Positions 25,142 through 33,800 of a stretch of 64,000 nt of DNA are shown here, piece by piece. A model generated the notes under the pieces. It was not told where the DNA came from. It saw only the letters and a program-made list of their open reading frames with translations, and did no database searches. Location: positions 62,001 through 126,000 of the forward strand of contig CAIRNX010000010.1 of the NCBI GenBank assembly GCA_903880095.1, read 5' to 3'. Position numbers and translations under genes: made by a program. This DNA is from an uncultured Micrococcales bacterium (GTDB lineage Bacteria; Actinomycetota; Actinomycetes; Actinomycetales; Microbacteriaceae). Within the stretch, counting starts at the first letter, position 1. Each line of letters starts with the position of its first letter.

Positions 25142-25941
25142 GTCAAGGCGAGAATAAACACTCCCACGGCGATTCGCCAGATGACAAAAGGCAAGAACGA
25201 GCCGCGGTTCAGGTACCTGAGCAGCCCCGCGATAACCGCAAAGCCAACAACAAACGAAACCACGGTTGCCACTGCGGTGCCGAGCATTAGATCCGATGGC
25301 AGGTCTTTGTATGTCTTCGCGAATTCGTAAAGCCCGCTAGCCAAAACGGCTGGCACCGCCAGCAAGAAGCTGTACCTAGCGGCAGCCTGACGGGTAAAGC
25401 CCATGAATAGGCCAGCCGAGATGGTGCCACCGGAACGTGATACGCCAGGAATTACGGCAAGCATCTGACCGAGGCCAAAGATGATGGCAGATTTAGTTGT
25501 CAGTTTCTCGATGGGCTTCTCTTTGGTGCCTTTTCTGTCGGCAACGAGCAAGACGATACCAAAAATGATCAACATGAATGCAGCAAGTTGAAGGCTGCGA
25601 AGCTGGTTTTCGATTAGGTCTTTCAAGGCCAACCCGACGACGACCACTGGAATGCTTCCGATGATTACAAACCAGCCGAGCTTGGCATCTTGGCTAGGTG
25701 TCTTGCTGAAGCCGCTCGTGAACCAGGCCTTGAGAATGCGCCAGATGTCTTTGGCGAAGTAGATCAAAACCGCTAACTCGGTGCCCAGTTGAATGGTTGC
25801 GATAAATGCCGTCAATTGGGGCTTGGTTAGGTCGATGTTCATAAGCGCCGTAGCGAGCTGAAGGTGTGCGCTCGATGAAATTGGTAGAAACTCGGTAAGT
25901 CCTTGAATCAAGCCTAAGAAAACTGCTGCGATAAAACTCAT
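25117..25941 (-). CDS. uppP: Undecaprenyl-diphosphatase
   Basis: 274 residues, about eight membrane helices, BacA/UppP family. Removes a phosphate from undecaprenyl diphosphate to recycle the cell-wall lipid carrier. Signature motifs are GLTEFLPISSSAHL (14-27, catalytic Glu17 region) and PGVSRSGGT (near 163). ATG 25941 overlaps the upstream small gene by ATGA. Confidence 0.95.
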   Translation of the reverse strand: MSFIAAVFLGLIQGLTEFLPISSSAHLQLATALMNIDLTKPQLTAFIATIQLGTELAVLIYFAKDIWRILKAWFTSGFSKTPSQDAKLGWFVIIGSIPVVVVGLALKDLIENQLRSLQLAAFMLIIFGIVLLVADRKGTKEKPIEKLTTKSAIIFGLGQMLAVIPGVSRSGGTISAGLFMGFTRQAAARYSFLLAVPAVLASGLYEFAKTYKDLPSDLMLGTAVATVVSFVVGFAVIAGLLRYLNRGSFLPFVIWRIAVGVFILALTYFASPSF

Positions 25942-26144
25942 TCTTCGTCCGCCTGAACAAATGGAAGGAACTCGGTAAACGATTCGTCGAGCGCTTCTTC
26001 GTATTCCAAGAAGGCGTCTTCTAGGCGTTCGTATGCCGCAGTGACTGCAGGGTCGTCTTCGCCTCTGCGACCGCTAACCGCCTCGAGGTGTCGCTCGAGC
26101 GCACCGATGAACTGCTGGAGTGCAAACCTAGAATCTTTAGCCAT
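25938..26144 (-). CDS. Small acidic hypothetical protein upstream of uppP
   Basis: 68 residues, wholly helical in character and acidic (E/D-rich second half ending ADEE), with no membrane segment. No family is firmly recognised, though a short protein of this sort lies next to uppP in other Actinobacteria. The ATGA overlap with uppP and the TAGGTT -10 box six bases before its ATG support it as a real, leaderless first gene of the operon. Confidence 0.7.
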   Translation of the reverse strand: MAKDSRFALQQFIGALERHLEAVSGRRGEDDPAVTAAYERLEDAFLEYEEALDESFTEFLPFVQADEE

Positions 26145-26150
26145 GTAGTC

Positions 26151-26156
26151 AACCTA
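26151..26156 (-). promoter_or_regulatory. -10 hexamer of the small gene-uppP operon, leaderless
   Basis: TAGGTT on the - strand, six bases before the ATG at 26144. Confidence 0.4.
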
Positions 26157-26207
26157 TAACGCTTGAGGGCAGTTGCCTAGCATTGGCAGGGCCGTTCTGT
26201 TTAGTGG

Positions 26208-26244
26208 TAACATCTTCTCTTGTTGCCGGTGTCGAAAGACACCT
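26208..26244 (+). promoter_or_regulatory. Probable tRNA-Leu promoter and 5' leader hairpin
   Basis: TAACAT at 26208-26213 would place a start near 26220. The 33-base leader contains GGTGTC-GAAA-GACACC (26229-26244), a perfect 6-bp hairpin with a GNRA tetraloop, ending eight bases before the mature tRNA. It has no T run, so it is not a terminator; it may guide RNase P processing or folding. Confidence 0.4.
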
Positions 26245-26252
26245 AACACCTG

Positions 26253-26334
26253 TCCGGGTGGCGGAATGGCAGACGCGCTAGCTTGAGGTGCTAGTCCTCG
26301 CAAGGGGGTAGGGGTTCAAGTCCCCTTTCGGACA
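26253..26334 (+). tRNA. tRNA-Leu (anticodon GAG)
   Basis: 82 bases. Acceptor arms GTCCGGG and TTCGGAC pair over 7 bp with two G-U pairs; discriminator A. The anticodon stem TAGC/GCTA carries loop TTGAGGT, so the anticodon is GAG (codons CUC and CUU). A long variable arm and the GGGG-TTCAAGT-CCCC T arm fit a class II leucine tRNA. The 3' CCA is not encoded. Confidence 0.95.
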
Positions 26335-26362
26335 CGTTCGCTTGAGACAGCAAACAAAGTGA

Positions 26363-26396
26363 GGCCCTATTCTTCGGAGTGGGGTCTTAGCTTTTT
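26363..26396 (+). terminator. Intrinsic terminator of tRNA-Leu with UUCG loop
   Basis: GGCCCTATTC-TTCG-GAGTGGGGTC forms a 10-bp stem with G-U pairs and a UUCG tetraloop, followed by TTAGCTTTTT. The T run overlaps the stop codon of the convergent methyltransferase gene. Confidence 0.75.
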
Positions 26397-27468
26397 AAGC
26401 TTCACCTTCAACGCGAACCTCTGTGTGCTCCGTCGCCTCGATCATGCGACTCAATGTTCGCTTAGGTCCGGCAAGCAGCAAGTGTTCGAAGTTTCGCCTA
26501 GCCCCAGGCTGCCCAACCAGAGCTCCGGTGCGGTTATAAATGCCGATTTGCGAACCGATGTAACGCTTGAACTCGTAGTCGAGAATCTCCACGTGCCCTC
26601 GATTGCGACACATCTCGATCAACTCCTCTCGACTCAACCAAGACTCGTTGTTGTAACTGAGCACAATGGTTTCAGCATTCACGTCGCCGAGCAGCTTGGC
26701 AATCGCAGCGGGCATTGTCTTGCGCGAGTTGAATGCGCTTCGATGGGTGTCTCCCCTAACGTCCAAGCGTTTATTGGCTACGCCGTATGTGTCTGGTTTA
26801 TCCCAGCGCACAAGCGACTCCCAAACGTGGTAGTTGCCGAAGTATCGGTGCTGGTTATAGGGCGGGTCTAGGTAGGCAATGTCTACGGCGGGCAAAGACG
26901 CCGTCAACTCGAGTGCGTCACCTTGTAAGGCGTGACCAACACCAGCGATAAGCCCTGGGTCTTTTAGCTCGAGCGCTTTCGAACTGCGCCAAGACCAGCT
27001 CTTGAGATACGCCATCTGAACCCCAGTGGTGCTGTCTACCCTGTCGGCAGCGAGTATCAACGAGGTAAGTAGCGGTGCCTCGAGCCACGTACCCGCGTAC
27101 TCCGAAGCAATTGCCTCGCGAATGGCGTCGACGCGCTCGCCGTTTCGAGGCTGAAAATAGCGAGCGTCTAGGCAAAAGGCTTGGGTGAAGTACCCGTGCT
27201 CCCCCGGCAACGATTCAAGGTGGGCTAAAGCATCGGTAAGTTCGCGCTGGTCAACCGCGTTTGCGTCCAAAGTGATCCAGGTGTCGGCAAAAACTTTTGA
27301 GTAAGTTGCCGAATCTAGGGCGGTGACCAACTTGCCACCTCGCTTCATTGCCTGGGCAACTCTGGTGGTGCCGGTGAATAGGTCGAGTGCCGTGGTCGCC
27401 CCGCTAGCCTCGACGAGCGCGCCTAGCAGTGGCACAAGAGTGCGCTTCGAACCGAGGTACTTAATCAC
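26395..27468 (-). CDS. D12-class DNA adenine N6-methyltransferase, solitary
   Basis: 357 residues. N-terminal KYLGSKRTL and DLFTGTTRVAQ (motif I, near 29-39) and the catalytic DPPY at 201-204 identify a D12/Dam-type (alpha class) adenine methyltransferase. No restriction enzyme or specificity gene is nearby, so it acts alone, in epigenetic marking or as a conserved lineage gene. Recognition site cannot be read. Start is GTG at 27468. It is divergent from the sirtuin gene (40-base gap). Confidence 0.82.
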   Translation of the reverse strand: MIKYLGSKRTLVPLLGALVEASGATTALDLFTGTTRVAQAMKRGGKLVTALDSATYSKVFADTWITLDANAVDQRELTDALAHLESLPGEHGYFTQAFCLDARYFQPRNGERVDAIREAIASEYAGTWLEAPLLTSLILAADRVDSTTGVQMAYLKSWSWRSSKALELKDPGLIAGVGHALQGDALELTASLPAVDIAYLDPPYNQHRYFGNYHVWESLVRWDKPDTYGVANKRLDVRGDTHRSAFNSRKTMPAAIAKLLGDVNAETIVLSYNNESWLSREELIEMCRNRGHVEILDYEFKRYIGSQIGIYNRTGALVGQPGARRNFEHLLLAGPKRTLSRMIEATEHTEVRVEGEA

Positions 27469-27495
27469 GAGAACAATCTTGACCCATGTGACTCC

Positions 27496-27501
27496 TAGAC
27501 T
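27496..27501 (+). promoter_or_regulatory. -10 hexamer of the sirtuin-phosphatase operon, leaderless
   Basis: TAGACT, seven bases before ATG 27509, no ribosome binding site. Confidence 0.55.
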
Positions 27502-27508
27502 TGAACCA

Positions 27509-28336
27509 ATGAACGAGAACCTTGGGGCGGCCGCGCTTTACGCGCTTGAATACGCCAAAGAAGCCCTAGAAGGCAAAGCGCTCGCCGTTTTGACCGGCGC
27601 AGGTATCTCAACAGATTCCGGAATCCCCGATTATCGCGGTCAGGGCAAGGTTGCCAGACACCCGATGACTTTCGATAACTTCATGGGTTCGCCCGAGGCG
27701 AGAATTCGTTACTGGGCTAGATCATTCGTTGGCTGGAGCCGAATCTCAGACGCCGAACCAAATGCCGGGCATCTTGCGCTCGCCGAGGCCGAAAGGGTTG
27801 GACGGATTGAGCAACTGATAACTCAGAACGTTGACCAATTGCACCAGCGAGCCGGCTCGACCAAGGTAATCGACCTGCACGGTCGCCTAGACCTGGTGAA
27901 GTGCGTCGGCTGCGGTTTCACTTTTACTAGAGTCGAGATGGATCACCTCTTGCAGGAGCTGAATCCGACAATCAGCAAAGATCCAGACATCGAATTTTCG
28001 CCTGACGGCGACGCCGAAATCGAAGCCGTTCAGGGTTTTGTGGTGCCCGCCTGCCCCAAATGCTCAGGAATCTTGAAGCCAGACGTGGTTTTCTTTGGCG
28101 AAAATGTTCCAACCGAAAGAGTCGAAAACGCAATGGCAGCACTTGATCGCTCTGATGCACTGCTGGTCATTGGCACCTCGCTCGCAGTGAATTCAGGGTT
28201 CAGGTTTGCTCGGCAGGCAGCCAAAGCCGAAAAACCAATAGTCGTGATAAACATCGGCCCAACCAAGGCAGACGAACTCGCCACCGTGAAGCTCGAAGCA
28301 AGCAGCTCCCTGGTATTACCCTTGCTACTGCTATGA
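27509..28336 (+). CDS. Sir2-family NAD-dependent protein deacylase
   Basis: 275 residues. Sirtuin motifs: GAGISTDSGIPDYRG (about 30-44, NAD binding), TQNVDQLHQRAG (near 105-116), catalytic His124 in LHG, zinc ligands Cys132, Cys135, Cys182 and Cys185, then GTSLAVNSG and the C-terminal INIGPTKAD. The sequence resembles the SIRT4-like class II more than CobB, by recall only, so the preferred acyl group is uncertain. The frame opens upstream at 27323 inside the divergent gene; ATG 27509 is chosen from the -10 box at seven bases. It overlaps the next gene by ATGA. Confidence 0.88.
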   Translation: MNENLGAAALYALEYAKEALEGKALAVLTGAGISTDSGIPDYRGQGKVARHPMTFDNFMGSPEARIRYWARSFVGWSRISDAEPNAGHLALAEAERVGRIEQLITQNVDQLHQRAGSTKVIDLHGRLDLVKCVGCGFTFTRVEMDHLLQELNPTISKDPDIEFSPDGDAEIEAVQGFVVPACPKCSGILKPDVVFFGENVPTERVENAMAALDRSDALLVIGTSLAVNSGFRFARQAAKAEKPIVVINIGPTKADELATVKLEASSSLVLPLLLL

Positions 28337-28905
28337 CAATCACAACCATCGGCCTACTGCGCCACGGCCAGACCGACTGGAACATTGACTTTCGATTGCA
28401 GGGAACCAGCGATATTCCCCTCAACGAAACCGGCATAGAACAGGCTAAAAAAGCCGCTGCCGCCCTTTCTCCGAACTGGGACGTCCTGGTTTCATCACCG
28501 CTTGATCGAGCGGTAAAAACCGCTGAGATCGTCGCTGAGCGTCTCGGATTTGAAAGTCAGTTAGTTGAACCGTTGCTCCTCGAACGCAGCTTCGGTGAAG
28601 CCGAGGGGCTCCTTTATGACGAGTGGCGCGAAAAATACCCAGACTCCTTGGTTCCGGGCGGCGAAACCCTTGTCGAACTCGAGGCACGCTGTCACCTTTT
28701 GCTGAAAAAACTGGTTTCCGACTTCGAAGGCCAACGCGTCCTGACTGTTTCGCATGGAGCTTTGATTCGCAAGCTCATTTCGATCACGTCACATGGAGAG
28801 TTTCCGCGCGAGGGCGAAAGGCTCGGCAATGCGTCGCTTTCGGTGATTGCCTTTGATGGTAAAAGCTGGTCGATGGTCGACTACCGACCACAAACTCTCG
28901 CCTAA
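28333..28905 (+). CDS. Histidine phosphatase family protein (phosphoglycerate-mutase-like)
   Basis: 190 residues. The phosphohistidine motif LLRHGQTDWN is at residues 8-17, the second Arg/Glu region SSPLDRAVKTAEIV near 55-68 and E-R-S-F-G-E-A-E-G near 84, and the second catalytic His in VSHGALIR near 138-145. This is the small-molecule phosphatase branch of the superfamily. Substrate unknown. It is translationally coupled to the sirtuin by ATGA and its stop interlocks with that of the convergent glycosyltransferase (CTAA, 28902-28905). Confidence 0.85.
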   Translation: MTITTIGLLRHGQTDWNIDFRLQGTSDIPLNETGIEQAKKAAAALSPNWDVLVSSPLDRAVKTAEIVAERLGFESQLVEPLLLERSFGEAEGLLYDEWREKYPDSLVPGGETLVELEARCHLLLKKLVSDFEGQRVLTVSHGALIRKLISITSHGEFPREGERLGNASLSVIAFDGKSWSMVDYRPQTLA

Positions 28906-29957
28906 ATTTTCTCGATCAGTTTCAGCAATTCGGTCGCCGAGGCGGCCCAGTTAAATTTCTCAGCCTGTGTTTGCAAGGCCTTTGAGTTGACCGGATTCGC
29001 TTCGGTAGCCTTTATGGCAGCCGCAAAAGACTCTGGCGATCTCGGTTCGAAGAAACGACCAGCGTCACCGGCAACCTCTCGAAAAATCGGAATGTCACTA
29101 ACCACCACTGGTACGCCTTGCGCCATTGCCTCGACCACGGGAATTCCGAAACCTTCGTCCAAAGAAGCAGAGACAAGGGCCGTGGCCTTGCCAAGAAGTT
29201 CGTGGTAGCGCTCATCTGAGACACCCCTGTGAAACTCAACTTTGGCGCCAACCTCGTCGGCTAGAGACTTCAGCTCCGCCTCGCGAGTCGGCGAAATTCG
29301 GCTGAGCAATTCGAGTTTGAAACCAGTGAGTAGTGCCACTCCCCTGATCACGGTTTCTACATTTTTGTATGGCATGAACGTGCCCATGTAAACCAGGCTC
29401 TTGGCGGGCTTGCGCTGAAGACCTTTGACTGCGTGAACCTCTGGAGCGTTGTAGACCACACCAATTGGCTTTTTGGTTAGACGCTTCGCACGAAGTTCGG
29501 TTGCGGTTGTTTCAGAAACTGCGACAACTGCATCGCAGCCTGCCAGCAGAAGCCTTTCTGGCATGAAAGTGAGGTGAAACAGGCGCCAGCCGAGACGAAT
29601 TAGCGGAGCCAGATTGGCCGGCGGCTTTGGGTGACGGTAGTAAATCAAATCGTGAATCGTGAGCACCAATTTGAACTTTCGGCCCATGCTGCCAATGGTC
29701 TGCATTGGTGAGAAGACCAAATCTGGCTTGTATCGATTCAGTTTCAGCGCTGAGAATGGCTCGAGAGCCGAGGTTGGCGCGTGGAGCTTTACCCACTTCG
29801 TTTCGGGCGGCAGTTGTTCGAGTTGGGCCTCGTCGCAGACGATCGCAGTGAGCTCGATTTTCTCGGCCATAGCGGCGAAAAGGTTTGCCGAAAAGCGGCT
29901 GATTCCGTCGTGAAAACTCGGACGAATGTAGCGAGCATCAAAGAAAACGCCAGACAT
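28902..29957 (-). CDS. GT4-family glycosyltransferase
   Basis: 351 residues, GT-B fold. The C-terminal half has YMGTFMPYKNVE (near 190), an acidic EGFGIPVVEAMAQG (the E-x7-E motif, near 281) and VVVSDIPIFREVAG, all typical of family 4 retaining glycosyltransferases. N-terminal DARYIRPSFHDGISRF and VLTIHDLIYYRHP fit the mannosyl/glucosyltransferase group. Donor and acceptor are unknown; cell-envelope glycan synthesis is likely. It directly follows the hydrolase gene (TAAATG). Confidence 0.86.
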   Translation of the reverse strand: MSGVFFDARYIRPSFHDGISRFSANLFAAMAEKIELTAIVCDEAQLEQLPPETKWVKLHAPTSALEPFSALKLNRYKPDLVFSPMQTIGSMGRKFKLVLTIHDLIYYRHPKPPANLAPLIRLGWRLFHLTFMPERLLLAGCDAVVAVSETTATELRAKRLTKKPIGVVYNAPEVHAVKGLQRKPAKSLVYMGTFMPYKNVETVIRGVALLTGFKLELLSRISPTREAELKSLADEVGAKVEFHRGVSDERYHELLGKATALVSASLDEGFGIPVVEAMAQGVPVVVSDIPIFREVAGDAGRFFEPRSPESFAAAIKATEANPVNSKALQTQAEKFNWAASATELLKLIEKI

Positions 29958-30851
29958 TTATTTGCCCTCGGTCAGAAACTCGCGAATAAGGGCAGCTGCC
30001 TCGCCACTGCACTCGTAGTGCACCAGATGGCCCACCTTCGGTATCACAACAAGTCGTGCATCTGGCAGCTTCATCGAAACCTCTAACTGCTGCTTTGCGC
30101 TCGTTATGTCGTCTCGCTGCCCTGCAATCATTAGGGTGTGGTTTTCGATTTTCGGAGCAAACTCTTCGACGCAGTGGTGAATCGACGCGTGGTAGCTCTC
30201 GTACATCACGTTTGAGTTCGCATAGTTTTTCATCGTGCTGTGGTGCTGCTGGTGAACCCAATTGCGCAGGTCGCGTTCGCGCGACTTGGTCATAACAGAA
30301 CTTACGAACTGGATGACTGGCCAGCTGTCGATAAAGAATCGGCTGCCTCGCTCTGGCATTTTGCTGGTGACCCAAAACAAAAACTCGGTAAGCGCCGAAG
30401 TGAATCGGCGCGGCCCCTGAAGCCCTGGCTTCGAAACGGGGTTAATCAAAACCACCGAGGCCATGTCGTTTGCGTGGGCTGCATGAGCCGAAACAACTAG
30501 GGTTCCGAAAGAATGCCCAACCACGTCTGGCTTAGATTTCAGGTTCAACGAGGAAATGAACTCCCCCAGCCAAATCGAATATGTTGGAAGGTCGTGCTTT
30601 GGCTTGATTGGTTCTGAGAGGCCGTAGCCGGGCAGATCTGGGGCGATGCAATCAAAGTCTTCTAGCGCACCAATTATTGCGTGTAGCCCATCGTGAGAGC
30701 CCCTGAAACCGTGAACGAAGACGATTGTGCCCTTCGCTTTGCCTTTAGCTGGGTATACCCAATACTTTGCCGAAGTGCCCATCAGACGGACCTCGCGCTG
30801 TTGCCCTCTGGCTTCGGCGAGGCTCGACAGGAGAGCTGGATTGTTTGGCAT
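29958..30851 (-). CDS. Alpha/beta hydrolase
   Basis: 297 residues. Oxyanion-hole region FVHGFRGSHDGLH (near 45-57), DLPGYGLSEP (near 74), nucleophile Ser in GHSFGTLV (near 115), acid in AGQRDDIT (near 244) and catalytic His in VGHLVHYE (near 275). Chemistry is esterase/lipase-like; substrate is unknown. It starts nine bases after metH, with a candidate -10 box overlapping the metH stop, and is followed without gap by the glycosyltransferase. Confidence 0.85.
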   Translation of the reverse strand: MPNNPALLSSLAEARGQQREVRLMGTSAKYWVYPAKGKAKGTIVFVHGFRGSHDGLHAIIGALEDFDCIAPDLPGYGLSEPIKPKHDLPTYSIWLGEFISSLNLKSKPDVVGHSFGTLVVSAHAAHANDMASVVLINPVSKPGLQGPRRFTSALTEFLFWVTSKMPERGSRFFIDSWPVIQFVSSVMTKSRERDLRNWVHQQHHSTMKNYANSNVMYESYHASIHHCVEEFAPKIENHTLMIAGQRDDITSAKQQLEVSMKLPDARLVVIPKVGHLVHYECSGEAAALIREFLTEGK

Positions 30852-30857
30852 TTTTCT

Positions 30858-30863
30858 AGCCTA
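30858..30863 (-). promoter_or_regulatory. -10 hexamer overlapping the metH stop codon
   Basis: TAGGCT whose first three bases are the metH TAG stop, six bases before the hydrolase ATG. Suggests a leaderless transcript starting inside the operon. Confidence 0.4.
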
Positions 30864-33800
30864 AACCGAGAAGTACTTCGCCTCGGGGTGGTGCAAAATC
30901 ATTGCATCGGTTGACTGCTCAGGGTGAAGCTGAAGCTCTTCACTCAGAGTGACACCGATTACCTCAGGCTTCAAAAGTTCGACCAGTTTGATTCGGTCTT
31001 CGAGATCTGGGCAGGCTGGGTAACCGAACGAGTAGCGTGCTCCGCGGTATTTCAGGTCAAACATGGCTTCGACGTTTAGCGGGTCTTCTGAACCAAAACC
31101 GAGCTCCTCGCGAACGCGGCTGTGCCAAAACTCGGCAAGCGCCTCGGTGAGTTGAACCGAGAGTCCGTGAAGTTCAAGGTAGTCGCGGTATTGGTTCGCT
31201 GCGTAAATTTCGTTGGCCGCCTCGGAGATTCGGTTACCCATGGTCACCAATTGAAATGGCACGACATCGATGATCCCTGATTCCTTTGAGTGAATAAAGT
31301 CGCTCAGGCATAGGTGGCGGTCACGGCGTTGGCGCGGAAACTTGAAGCGCAAGCGTTCGGTTTGATCTTCGTTCAAAATAACGAGATCATCGCCTTCGCT
31401 ATAAGCCGGAAAGTAACCATAAACGACGGCAGCCTCGAGCAAACCTTCGGTCTGAATCTTTTCGAGCCAACGACGAAGGCGCGGGCGACCCTCGGTTTCG
31501 ACCAGTTCTTCGTAGCTGGCGCCATCCTCAGCGCGCGAAGGCTTTAAACCCCATTGGCCCATGAAAGTTGCTCGTTCGTCCAAGAACGATGCGTAGTCGC
31601 GAAGCGGAATGCCCTTGACGACTCTTGTTCCCCAGAACGGCGGGGTTGGCACCTTGTTGTCGGTGGCGACGTCTGATCGAGCAGGTAGTTTGCCAGGCTC
31701 GGTGAGGGTCAACTTGCTGACCGGTTTCACGAGGCGCTTTTTCAGTTCTGGAAGTTGAACATCTTCGCCTCGCTGGCTTCTAACCAAGAGATCCATGAGT
31801 TTGAGACCCTCGAAGGCGTCACGTGCGTAACGAACTTCGCCGCCGTAGATTTCGGCAAGGTCTTGTTCGACGAAGGCTCTAGTCAGTGCGGCCCCGCCGA
31901 GAATTACCGGCCAACGTTTGGCAACGCCACGAAGGTTCATTTCTTCAAGGTTTTCGCGCATGATCAGCGTTGACTTCACAAGCAGGCCACTCATACCGAT
32001 GACGTCAACGTTGTGTTCTTCGGCGGCCTTCAAGATGTCGCCGATCGACTGCTTAATGCCGATGTTTACCGTGTCGAAACCGTTGTTGCTCAAAATAATA
32101 TCGACTAGGTTTTTGCCAATGTCGTGGACATCGCCGCGAACGGTTGCGAGAAGAATCTTGCCCTTGCCGGCGTCATCGGTCTTTTCGATGTGTGGTTCAA
32201 GATGAGCGACGGCGGCCTTCATGACCTCAGCTGATTGCAAAACGAAAGGAAGCTGCATTTCACCGCGACCAAAAAGTTCGCCGACTTCTTTCATGCCTTC
32301 AAGCAGATGCAGGTTGATGATGTCTAGCGCCGTCATGGTGATGAGCGCTTCGTCAAGGTCGGCTTCGAGACCCTTGCGTTCACCGTCGATGATTCTGCGC
32401 TGAAGTCTCTGGTCTAGCGGCATGGCTGCGAGCTCTGCCGAGCGCGACTGACGAGCGGCGGCACTGTCTACGCCTGAGAACAAATCGAGCAGGCGGGTCA
32501 GTGGGTCGAAGGTAACATTGCCATCTTCGTCGTATTCGCGTCGGTCGTAAATGAGGTCAAGCGCGACATCTTTTTGCTCTTGGGGTATTTGACTCAACGG
32601 CATGATTCTCGCGGCGTGAACGATTGCCGACGTTAGACCAACGTTCACGCATTCATGCAAGAAAACCGAGTTAAGGACGTGACGGGCTGCAGGGTTTAGG
32701 CCGAATGAGATGTTTGAGATGCCGAGAGTGGATTGAACGCCGGGGAACGCCTCGTGGAGGCGTCGAATCGCGTCAATGGTTTCGATGCCGTCGCGGCGAG
32801 TCTCGTCTTGGCCTGTAGCAATCGGGAACGTGAGTGTGTCTACGGTTATGTCGGCAACGCGCATACCCCAGTTGCCAGTTAGATCTTCGATAAGACGCTT
32901 GGCAATTTCGAATTTGTGCTCTGCAGTTCTTGCCTGGCCAGTCTCATCAATGGTCAGGGCGACAACGGCTGCTCCGTGCTCCCTAACCAAAGGCATGATT
33001 CTTGCGAAGCGTGAGTTTGGTCCGTCGCCGTCCTCATAGTTGACCGAGTTGATCATCACTCGACCGCCGGTGCATTCGAGCCCTGCTTCTAGAACTGCAG
33101 GCTCAGTTGAGTCGAGAACCAGTGGCAAGGTGGTGGCGGTGACAAGTCGTGAAATCAATTCGCGTGCATCGCGGGCTCCGTCGCGGCCGACGTAATCAAC
33201 ACAAACATCTAGAGCGTGGGCGCCTTCGCGGGTTTGAGACTTGGCGATTTCTAGGCATTCTTCCCAGTTTTCGGCGAGCATCGCTTCGCGGAAAGCCTTT
33301 GAACCATTTGCGTTTGTGCGCTCACCGATCGAAAGGTAAGTCATTGTTTGGTCGAAAGGCTGGTGCTGGTAAAGGCTCGAAAGACCTGGCTCATCGACCA
33401 GTTTCGGGCGTGACGGTTTGAGCTCTCGAACGGCGTCGGCAACGGCCTTGATGTGCTCAGGAGTGGTTCCGCAGCAGCCACCAACGAGACCCGCGCCATA
33501 TTCTGAGACGAATTGAACCTGTGCCTGCGCGAGCTCTTCGGCTGTCAGCGGGTAATACGCCCCGTCGCCGGCAAGTACCGGCAGACCAGCGTTTGGCATG
33601 ACGACAAGGGGTAACTCAGAGAATTTGGCGAGATAGCGAAGATGCTCGCTCATCTCGGTCGGCCCGGTCGCGCAGTTCAGCCCGATTGCCTGAATGCCCA
33701 GTGCCTGTAGCGTGGTCAGAGCCGCACCGATTTCGCTGCCAAGCAACATGGTGCCGGTGGTTTCGATTGTGACCGAAACGATTATCGGGAGCCGTGTTTC

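Noticed and set aside
27323-27508. Upstream extension of the sirtuin frame
   Set aside because: It lies opposite the 5' end of the methyltransferase gene and lacks sirtuin features; the -10 box at 27496 supports ATG 27509.
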